Source: Ferruginibacter sp.
GTDB taxonomy: Bacteria > Bacteroidota > Bacteroidia > Chitinophagales > Chitinophagaceae
Direction: 5' to 3'
DNA length: 5,489 nt
Assembly (NCBI GenBank): GCA_018882645.1
Contig: VERM01000126.1
Span: 1 to 5,489 of the forward strand
The notes under the pieces are model-generated. The model had not been told where the DNA came from, made no database searches, and was given only the letters and a program-made list of their open reading frames with translations. Both the position numbers and the translations under genes were made by a program. The first letter of the stretch is position 1. Each line of letters opens with the position of its first letter. Of the stretch, positions 1 to 4,908 are shown in pieces.

Positions 1-1
1 C

Positions 2-1282
2 TCAGAATGTCCTCAAAGTTTAATTGATGCTTTGCAATTATTTCTAATGGGCGTGGCTATTACGGTAAATATTCACGGTAAGGAGAATTTTCTTTCAATG
101 ATGATTCATGCTGACAGGGAACAAGACGCAAGTAAGCAGTTTTATGATTGGGTTAAAAAATTAATTGGTAGTTGGGCAGAAAGGCTAAATCTTCCCGACG
201 CTGACCCTAGCAAAATTGAACTGGTGAAAGAATTTAATGAAAATTATATTGAAGCAATCCGAAGAATAGACAATCCTCCGAGTTTTGAATTAGTGATTGA
301 AGAAGTATTGCAAGCAATACTTGATACAAACATGGAATTGGTTATACAAGGTTCAAGAGAAATTGATTGGAGTAATGCATCATCTCATATTTTAGTAGGT
401 GCAGACATGCTTAATAGAGGCTATACGGTTGAAGGTTTATCAGTCTCATATATGCCGCGATATAGTATCGGTAAATCAAACGCAGATACCATACAACAAC
501 GTTGTAGGTTTTTTGGTTACAAACTAAATTATCTTGAAAGTTGTAGAGTTTTTCTTCCAAACGATTCAATTATTGAATACAGAGAATATGTAGAGCATGA
601 AGAAATCATGCGAACAATGCTTAAAGAAAATACACTTGCACAACTTGAGCAGTTGCTAGTTTTAAGTAGTGCAATGAATCCAACTAGAAACAACATTTTA
701 TCATCAGAATTGATAAAACAAAAAATGAACGGATGGAGGCAATTAAATGCATTACAACATATCCAAGAAAACTATTCTTTTGTTTCTGAATTTCTGAACT
801 CTCAATCATTTAAAAATTACAAAGATTTTGGAACAAACGACAGAAATCATCGATACGTCAAACTTGAAATAAGAAAGATAATTGAATTTTTAAAGGATTT
901 TAAAATTGCCAATATGCCTGACGCTTTGCGAAAATCCTCTACAATTCAATATTTAAGATACTTAGCGGACAATAAAGGTATAAAAGAGGCCTATGTATTT
1001 GAAATGAGTTTTGGCGTTGAAGAAGGTAGAAATAGAAGTTTGGTTGATGATAAGGGAAATTTGAAAATCAATAATATTTTTTCAGGTCCAGACCCTAAAG
1101 GTTTTGAAATATACCCTGGTGATAAGGGAATCAAGTTTGAGGATTCACTTTGTATCCAAATTCATAAAATCAGAATCAAAGGTGATACACTTTCAGTTAA
1201 ATGGGGCGGTCAAGTATTATACACCTTAGGTATTTATTATCCCGAAGAATTTGCTCATTCATTTGTTGGTATAAAGAAGTAA
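2..1282 (+). CDS. Z1-domain protein, C-terminal part (5' truncated by window edge)
   Basis: The reading frame is open to the left edge. The codons before the TTG at 32 read SECPQSLIDA and join smoothly to LQLFLMGVAI, a typical Z1 segment, so the TTG is internal and the true start lies outside. Numbering from that TTG, residues 123-140 (GADMLNRGYTVEGLSVSY) resemble helicase motif V. Residues 152-163 (DTIQQRCRFFGY) resemble motif VI with its arginines. The C-terminal part keeps other Z1-like blocks: NIFSG near 348-352, YPGD 361-364 and IQIHKI 375-380. From family knowledge, Z1 proteins are superfamily-II-helicase-like components of restriction-modification-type operons that also contain a methyltransferase, a MutL/MORC-type ATPase and a DUF4420 nuclease. 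The probable role is ATP-dependent DNA translocation or processing in the cytoplasm; the Walker motifs would be left of the window. The next gene starts one base after the stop, indicating co-transcription. The family call is confident; the biochemical role is inferred. Confidence 0.88.
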   Translation, partial: SECPQSLIDALQLFLMGVAITVNIHGKENFLSMMIHADREQDASKQFYDWVKKLIGSWAERLNLPDADPSKIELVKEFNENYIEAIRRIDNPPSFELVIEEVLQAILDTNMELVIQGSREIDWSNASSHILVGADMLNRGYTVEGLSVSYMPRYSIGKSNADTIQQRCRFFGYKLNYLESCRVFLPNDSIIEYREYVEHEEIMRTMLKENTLAQLEQLLVLSSAMNPTRNNILSSELIKQKMNGWRQLNALQHIQENYSFVSEFLNSQSFKNYKDFGTNDRNHRYVKLEIRKIIEFLKDFKIANMPDALRKSSTIQYLRYLADNKGIKEAYVFEMSFGVEEGRNRSLVDDKGNLKINNIFSGPDPKGFEIYPGDKGIKFEDSLCIQIHKIRIKGDTLSVKWGGQVLYTLGIYYPEEFAHSFVGIKK

Positions 1283-1283
1283 A

Positions 1284-2270
1284 ATGCAGTCAATTTTTAA
1301 ATTATTCCAAGAACTTAAAAAAAAATCGGCAGAAAATGCCGACAGTTTTAACGTTGGTTCTATTCCGTTAATTAAAAATCATAAAATTGGTATTTCTCAA
1401 ACTGAACAACCAATGTTTTTTATAAAATGTGCAGATTCAGTAAACGTGAAATCAATAGACAGTAATCTTGAATTTATATCAGTTCAATTCAACAGAAAGT
1501 GTCAACTTAAAAAAAATAAAAATAAAATTGAAGAAGATGTTTACACTATAATTTCACTTAAAACTGATTCAGTTGAATTGCAGGAATATTTTTTAGAAAT
1601 AGTGTATCTAATTATTAAAAAGCTTTCAGACAAGCCACTCCTAAAAGATTTGAAAATTGAAGTGGAAACACTTATCAACTTATTTAGCAAATTCTCAAAT
1701 CCACCAGTTAAAACGATACAAGGTTTGTGGGCTGAACTTTTGGTAATTGAACAGTCAAACAATCCAGATTATTTGATTCGAGCATGGCATAGCTCCAAGA
1801 GTGATAAATTTGATTTTAATGATGGCACAGATAAGTTAGAAATAAAAAGCACATCTAAAAGTAGAAGGATTCATAACTTTTCAATTGAACAACTTAATCC
1901 TAATAAAAATTCAAGTTTAATTATCGCTTCTGTTTTTGCTGTAGAAACTGGCATTGGAAAAAATATATTTGGATTGATTGAATTAATTGAAAAAAGAATA
2001 ATAGACAAAAAATTGTCTTTTCGCATAAATGAAATTATTGCTCAAACCTTAGGTAAAGATTTTGAAAAATCATTTGAAGTATTCTATGATTATCAACTTG
2101 CTATTGATTCTATCAAATACTATTACAGTGAAATTGTTCCAAAAATAAATTCTATTAGTATTCCTACACAAATAACAAACGTAAGATTTGATTGCGACTT
2201 AACAGATATTGCGGACGTGAGGACTTGTAAAAACACTTCGCTTCTTCACTGTTCACTATTCAAAAAGTAA
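1284..2270 (+). CDS. PD-(D/E)XK nuclease-fold protein, DUF4420 type
   Basis: A 328-residue protein, about the usual length for the DUF4420 family. The likely catalytic core is central: a conserved helix GLWAEL (147-152, E151), then D177 in KFDFNDG, then LEIKST (185-190), giving E186-x-K188. The following RRIHNFSIEQL (194-204) is also typical of the family. This D...ExK arrangement after an acidic helix is the PD-(D/E)XK endonuclease pattern, so DNA cleavage is the expected activity. The ATG lies one base after the Z1 stop codon, pointing to one transcript and perhaps one complex. In known operons this protein accompanies Z1 and is thought to be the nuclease subunit. The last 16 or so residues, after NVRFDCDLTDIADV, look unlike a family C-terminus and may be a variable tail. 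No signal peptide or membrane segment is visible. Family and fold are fairly sure; the target and mode of action are inferred. Confidence 0.87.
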   Translation: MQSIFKLFQELKKKSAENADSFNVGSIPLIKNHKIGISQTEQPMFFIKCADSVNVKSIDSNLEFISVQFNRKCQLKKNKNKIEEDVYTIISLKTDSVELQEYFLEIVYLIIKKLSDKPLLKDLKIEVETLINLFSKFSNPPVKTIQGLWAELLVIEQSNNPDYLIRAWHSSKSDKFDFNDGTDKLEIKSTSKSRRIHNFSIEQLNPNKNSSLIIASVFAVETGIGKNIFGLIELIEKRIIDKKLSFRINEIIAQTLGKDFEKSFEVFYDYQLAIDSIKYYYSEIVPKINSISIPTQITNVRFDCDLTDIADVRTCKNTSLLHCSLFKK

Positions 2271-2278
2271 TTATTGTC

Positions 2279-3007
2279 ATGAGAAAAATTCTAGCAAAAG
2301 AACTAAAGATAAAATTCATTGAAACATTAAGTGAGTTGGAGAAATTTAGTTACGAAGATGGTAATCCATTTCTAATCAAAATTGGAACACTTAGGTTCTT
2401 CATATTTCTAAAAAATCTATCGCCTGCATATTTCAAAAATTCGCCTGATGTTACAAGGGTTCAGTTGCCATATAGCGACCATTTTTCAAAAATATTTAAA
2501 GCGGATATACCTTTTATTATACTTGGTTATGATGTTGACAATGACACATTAGTTTGTTGGAATCCAAAGCATGTTAAGCAGAGATTAAATGCTAAGAGTA
2601 ATGTTTCTTTGTATTCTCGTGAATCTTTACAAACTAAGGTTAAACCTAATGAATTTAAGTCTGGCTATCTTTCAAATGGTGAAAAAATTATAATCTTCAA
2701 GCGAATTAATTTGACAAGTTTTTTTGACAATATACCTGCTCTATTTAAAGAACAAAAAGGGACAGATGAAGATAACAAAACAAGTATAGTCAGCGAACCA
2801 TTACCAGAATATATTACTGACAGACTACTTGCTATTACTGACAAATCGCTTATACTTGAAATAAAACCATTACTGAAGAAAAATAAGGTTTTAGAGGCGG
2901 TTGAAGTTTGCACTCTATTTTATAAAGGCAAATACAAAAGCATGACATTTAAAGACTGGTTTAAACTTGTAAATACCCATTATCAAAAAATCAACGCACA
3001 GGTGTAA
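2279..3007 (+). CDS. Unrecognised 242-aa protein, third gene of the Z1/DUF4420 operon
   Basis: I cannot assign a named family. It starts eight bases after the nuclease gene and is probably its operon partner. Residues 1-155 look like one compact domain with strand-rich segments (IKIGTLRFFIFLKN 33-46) and a striking block: TRVQLP 59-64, ILGYDVDND 81-89, CWNP 93-96, KQRLN 100-104, NVSLYSR 108-114. The aromatic and polar density of that block gives the impression of a conserved ligand- or DNA-binding surface, and similar blocks are, from memory, present in unnamed proteins beside methyltransferases. A charged, serine-rich linker (about 158-173) leads to a helical C-terminal part (174-240). No PD-(D/E)XK, HNH, ATPase or methyltransferase motif is visible, nor a signal peptide or membrane helix. 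It occupies the place where AIPR proteins often sit but is too short and lacks recognisable AIPR features. A specificity or accessory role in the defence system is a guess from context only. Confidence 0.8.
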   Translation: MRKILAKELKIKFIETLSELEKFSYEDGNPFLIKIGTLRFFIFLKNLSPAYFKNSPDVTRVQLPYSDHFSKIFKADIPFIILGYDVDNDTLVCWNPKHVKQRLNAKSNVSLYSRESLQTKVKPNEFKSGYLSNGEKIIIFKRINLTSFFDNIPALFKEQKGTDEDNKTSIVSEPLPEYITDRLLAITDKSLILEIKPLLKKNKVLEAVEVCTLFYKGKYKSMTFKDWFKLVNTHYQKINAQV

Positions 3008-3012
3008 GTGCA

Positions 3013-3054
3013 TTTGCAATTCGCACAAGCCAAAAAACAGACCAAAATTGCAAA
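3013..3054. repeat. Perfect 9-bp inverted repeat just downstream of the operon
   Basis: TTTGCAATT (3013-3021) and its exact reverse complement AATTGCAAA (3046-3054) enclose a 24-base A-rich loop. It begins five bases after the last stop codon of the operon. It could fold in RNA as a 3'-end stem, or be a recombination or binding site. The stem is AT-rich and no T-run follows, so it is not a classical intrinsic terminator. Confidence 0.5.
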
Positions 3055-3259
3055 AGAGCTTTCACCTCTCCAACCCAAATGATAAATTGTTTTTAAAAAA
3101 CTTCCAACGTTTCAAAAAAAAAGCGCAACGCACAACTGACACTACAATGACACAGAAAATCAATACTGACAATAGTTTGCAAAGACTGTGGACAAGAACC
3201 ACTGGCTATAACAGCACCTACCCAAAGTATAAAGGCAAAGAAAATGAAAGCCAACCGCA

Positions 3260-3267
3260 TATTTTTG
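3260..3267 (+). promoter_or_regulatory. Possible Bacteroidota -7 box (TATTTTTG) for the metallopeptidase gene
   Basis: TATTTTTG matches the Bacteroidota TAnnTTTG element and lies 59 bases before the ATG at 3327, which would give a leader of roughly 50 bases. No convincing TTTG -33 box is seen about 17-23 bases upstream, so the match could be chance in AT-rich DNA. Confidence 0.2.
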
Positions 3268-3326
3268 AGTTAAATATCCTTACTTCTTAATCGCTATAAC
3301 TAAATCTGAAAAAATAAATTAATAAC

Positions 3327-4163
3327 ATGAGAAAATACGACAGTAAATCAAAAAAGGAAATTGTGGGATTAAACGAAAATGAATTAATGAGTAAAATTGT
3401 TTACAATATTGGAAGAGGACCACAATTCAAAACATTTGAACCGTGGTTTGATAATAAAGACAAACTGAAGAAAGATGACATTTGTGATTGTACTAATGGT
3501 GGAATGAAAATTAAATGGAGTGATTATGGAAACAATTCAAATGGCAATAATTACCGTTGGTTTTTAGGGCGAGAGGTAGATCCTCATGGAAATTATTTGA
3601 TTGAAGATCGAATTTCTGATGATGACGAAAATTATTTGGGTTCATATAGATCAATGAGTTCACCTGGGATTATTACGATTAATGTTGATAATATTCAGGT
3701 TTTTTTCTGGTCAATCATTTGTGAATTAGCGTGTAGACAACGCTATATTTTTACTCGTGAAAAAATTGAAGAATTAGCATATTTATGCATAGACAAAACT
3801 TTATACCATGAATTATTTCATCATTTTATAGATGCTCAAAGTTATATTGTGGATGGTTATAGATATGATTTTGATATTGACGAGGCATTGGCAGTTGCTT
3901 GCTCTCGTCTTTTAGTTGGCTTTGAATCTAAATCTAACCAAGCTTATGTGAGTGATTTTTATGAACTAGCATACTCATATACTTCAAGAGGATATCGTGA
4001 TTGGATAAATTTTAAATCGGATGAACAATTTCTATTAAAATTAATTGAATACATGCCTATAGATCAAAGATTAAAAAACATGGGGCAAGAATTACTGCCT
4101 ATTGCAGAAGCAATGTTGTACTCTATAATCGAAAAGCCAAATGTTGAAGTGAAGATAAAATGA
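3327..4163 (+). CDS. Putative zinc metallopeptidase (HELFHH), uncharacterised family
   Basis: A 278-residue protein with a clear zincin motif: H161-E162-L-F-H165-H166. H161 and H165 would bind zinc, and E162 would be the catalytic base. Twenty-one residues after H165 comes DEALAVACSRLL, where E186 is a good candidate third ligand, giving a gluzincin-like HExxH...E layout reminiscent of ImmA/IrrE-type or related domains. The N-terminal 120 residues are polar and rich in Asn, Asp and Gly, and I recognise no domain there. A short hydrophobic stretch, VFFWSIICELAC (125-136), precedes the motif and is more likely a buried helix than a membrane span. There is no signal peptide, so a cytoplasmic protein is expected. 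The gene stands alone, 319 bases after the defence operon and 308 before the next ORF, and is very AT-rich (14 G/C in the 60 bases at 3781-3840), as expected for acquired DNA. The substrate is unknown; a regulatory protease or toxin are both possible. The start has no clear ribosome binding site, normal for the phylum. Confidence 0.8.
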   Translation: MRKYDSKSKKEIVGLNENELMSKIVYNIGRGPQFKTFEPWFDNKDKLKKDDICDCTNGGMKIKWSDYGNNSNGNNYRWFLGREVDPHGNYLIEDRISDDDENYLGSYRSMSSPGIITINVDNIQVFFWSIICELACRQRYIFTREKIEELAYLCIDKTLYHELFHHFIDAQSYIVDGYRYDFDIDEALAVACSRLLVGFESKSNQAYVSDFYELAYSYTSRGYRDWINFKSDEQFLLKLIEYMPIDQRLKNMGQELLPIAEAMLYSIIEKPNVEVKIK

Positions 4164-4294
4164 CTTTGATTTTATTTAAAATTTTTTAAAATCCGCCTCG
4201 CAAAAAAGCAGTTATAATTACTAATTAGAGGAATTAATTGACTATTAGTTATATTTTGATGAAAATCTTAAAAGTTGACAATTTTTAGTCTCTA

Positions 4295-4309
4295 TTGACT
4301 TTTAGTCAA
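4295..4309. repeat. Palindrome TTGACT-TTT-AGTCAA, possible operator
   Basis: TTGACT (4295-4300) and AGTCAA (4304-4309) form a perfect 6-bp inverted repeat around a TTT spacer. Two looser relatives precede it: TTGACTATTAGTT at 4238-4250 and TTGACAATTTTTAGTC at 4275-4290. Clustering of three similar sites suggests a protein-binding region, but in such AT-rich sequence chance cannot be excluded. Confidence 0.3.
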
Positions 4310-4378
4310 GCTATTCAACAATCGCATCATGAACATATCTTTGGCTGAATATTGATGATTAATTTCGGTAAGTTGATT

Positions 4379-4404
4379 TTTTCTCCTCCAATAGTTGGAG
4401 GTCT
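4379..4404. repeat. 26-base hairpin repeat, copy 1
   Basis: This copy and the one at 4767-4792 agree at 25 of 26 positions; the sole difference is at 4384 (T) against 4772 (C). The core, CCTCCAATAGTTGGAGG at 4385-4401, is a perfect 7-bp stem with a TAG loop. A T-run precedes the stem on the plus strand and none follows it; on the minus strand the stem is followed by an A-run. It is therefore not a normal intrinsic terminator in either direction. REP-like palindrome, operator, or end of a small mobile element are the options. Confidence 0.75.
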
Positions 4405-4412
4405 TAATCAAT

Positions 4413-4420
4413 TAGATTTG
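4413..4420 (+). promoter_or_regulatory. Possible -7 box (TAGATTTG) for the 84-aa ORF
   Basis: TAGATTTG matches TAnnTTTG and lies 51 bases before the ATG at 4472, giving a plausible leader of about 45 bases. The region where a -33 TTTG would be expected is covered by hairpin copy 1, with only TTGG at 4395-4398, which is too close for a standard spacing. If real, the hairpin would sit where a regulator could block or replace -33 recognition. Confidence 0.3.
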
Positions 4421-4471
4421 TTGAAAATACACTGTTACTACAATTCAAACTGAGAGTTAATACAAAGTACC

Positions 4472-4726
4472 ATGCAAAAATCAATCCCATCAACTCCTTC
4501 ATACCCATTGCCAACAGTGATCGTTACTTATCAGGGAAAGCCTTTAACGCTGAGGTATTATGATGAGCATCCGGAAATTCATCACCTGTATCCGGCCAAA
4601 GATATATTTACAGAGCGATTGTATAAACCACTCGTCCACAAAGCAAGAGAGACAAATACCGCCCAGCTTTTGGAAATCTCCGAAAATGAGGTAAAAATAA
4701 ATGGGGTTGTTCAAACGGTTTATTGA
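4472..4726 (+). CDS. Small hypothetical protein, 84 aa
   Basis: I do not recognise this protein. The translation looks like a real soluble protein: a proline-rich start (SIPSTPSYPLPT, 4-15), then strand-like VIVTYQGKPLTLRYY (16-30), a histidine-containing stretch HPEIHHLYPAKDIF (33-46), a charged helix-like segment (47-62) and a final strand-rich part, LLEISENEVKINGVVQTVY (66-84). There is no signal peptide, membrane helix or known catalytic motif. G+C is intermediate (25 of 60 at 4561-4620), higher than the defence genes and lower than uppS, so it may have a different origin from either. It is flanked on both sides by copies of the 26-base hairpin repeat and has a possible promoter at 4413. 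The ATG is the first in frame after that box and has no strong ribosome binding site. It could be a cargo gene between repeats or an ordinary small host gene. Confidence 0.55.
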   Translation: MQKSIPSTPSYPLPTVIVTYQGKPLTLRYYDEHPEIHHLYPAKDIFTERLYKPLVHKARETNTAQLLEISENEVKINGVVQTVY

Positions 4727-4766
4727 TGGTTTCGCAAGCAACTTTCTTCAATTACCTCTCATTTAA

Positions 4767-4792
4767 TTTTCCCCTCCAATAGTTGGAGGTCT
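4767..4792. repeat. 26-base hairpin repeat, copy 2
   Basis: Second copy of the repeat at 4379-4404, 388 bases downstream and in the same orientation. The perfect hairpin core is at 4773-4789. It lies 40 bases after the 84-residue ORF and is followed at 4800-4807 by TATTTTTG, so both copies have a TAnnTTTG box 10-11 bases after the hairpin. It is also on the 3' side of uppS, but reading the minus strand the stem is followed by GGAAAATTAAA, not a T-run. Confidence 0.75.
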
Positions 4793-4794
4793 GC

Positions 4795-4825
4795 CCATGT
4801 ATTTTTGAATTAAAAAAATATATGG
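4795..4825. repeat. Imperfect 12-bp inverted repeat between uppS and the hairpin repeat
   Basis: CCATGTATTTTT (4795-4806) and AAAAATATATGG (4814-4825) pair at 11 of 12 positions around a 7-base loop; the exception is a G-T pair that RNA tolerates as a wobble. It starts two bases after hairpin copy 2 and covers a TATTTTTG box (4800-4807) and the ATG at 4822. It could act as a bidirectional transcript end for uppS or as a regulator site; the AT-rich stem makes a strong terminator doubtful. Confidence 0.4.
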
Positions 4826-4908
4826 ACATACATCCACTGGCAGAGAAACTAAAGAAAATATTCATAGAAGAAGTCTACGGCAAACCTTCCACAGAAGATG
4901 ATTATCTG
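4822..4908 (+). other. Possible N-terminal gene fragment overlapping the 3' end of uppS
   Basis: From the ATG at 4822 the plus strand reads MDIHPLAEKLKKIFIEEVYG and then KPSTEDDYL, a balanced, amphipathic, protein-like sequence, ending about where recognisable uppS sequence begins on the other strand (4906). The frame stays open to 5127, but beyond 4908 it is simply the antisense of uppS. A TATTTTTG box lies just upstream at 4800. The best reading is the start of a once longer gene cut off by a rearrangement. It could also be chance, since it lies inside the current uppS frame. Confidence 0.25.

Larger units (their letters stand above)
3008..3326. other. Intergenic spacer, A/C-rich on the plus strand, no convincing gene
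   Basis: This 319-base gap separates the defence operon from the metallopeptidase gene. Much of it, especially 3020-3250, is rich in A and C and poor in T and G on the plus strand, unlike the genes on either side. It holds a 9-bp inverted repeat near its left end and a possible promoter box near its right end. An 80-codon frame at 3048-3290 begins only at a TTG inside the inverted repeat and has a low-complexity, lysine- and threonine-rich translation, so I do not call it a gene. The stretch around 3200-3230 (GGCTATAACAGC and following) resembles, from memory, filler seen between accessory genes in Bacteroidota genomes; this is unverified. Confidence 0.5.
4164..4471. other. AT-rich intergenic spacer with palindromes and one hairpin repeat
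   Basis: No coding frame is supported in these 308 bases. The left end (4170-4192) is a run of A and T without a GC-rich stem, so no good intrinsic terminator for the metallopeptidase gene is visible. From 4238 to 4309 there are three similar TTGAC...TTAGT sites, one a perfect palindrome. At 4379-4404 lies the first copy of the 26-base hairpin repeat, followed by a possible promoter for the 84-residue ORF. Confidence 0.5.

Noticed and set aside
32..34. TTG as the start codon of the Z1 gene
   Set aside because: The frame is open to the window edge and the upstream codons (SECPQSLIDA) continue the Z1 domain, so the gene begins outside the window.
1541..1762. Minus-strand frame of 73 codons inside the nuclease gene
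   Set aside because: It is antisense to conserved DUF4420 coding sequence and its translation has no recognisable features.
2665..2913. Minus-strand frame of 82 codons inside the 242-residue gene
   Set aside because: It is antisense to a better frame in an operon; the serine- and phenylalanine-rich translation is typical of a shadow frame.
3048..3290. 80-codon plus-strand reading frame in the A/C-rich spacer
   Set aside because: It starts only at a TTG inside an inverted repeat, its translation is low-complexity, and no ribosome binding site or family resemblance is seen.
3200..3290. Integron attC-like site around GGCTATAACAGC
   Set aside because: The core does not fit the RYYYAAC/GTTRRRY pattern and no paired half-sites were found.
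4385..4401. Hairpin copy 1 as an intrinsic terminator
   Set aside because: No T-run follows the stem on either strand; the T-run is on the 5' side of the plus strand.
4544..4741. Minus-strand frame opposite the 84-residue ORF
   Set aside because: The plus-strand frame has a better start, a promoter-like box and a more protein-like sequence.
4379..4792. Hairpin repeats as a CRISPR array
   Set aside because: There are only two copies, 388 bases apart, with an ORF between them and no spacer pattern or cas gene.
3260..4816. Similarity of ATTTTTGAGTTAAA (3261) and ATTTTTGAATTAAA (4801)
   Set aside because: A 14-base AT-rich match with one difference centred on a promoter-like box is easily explained by chance or shared promoter consensus.
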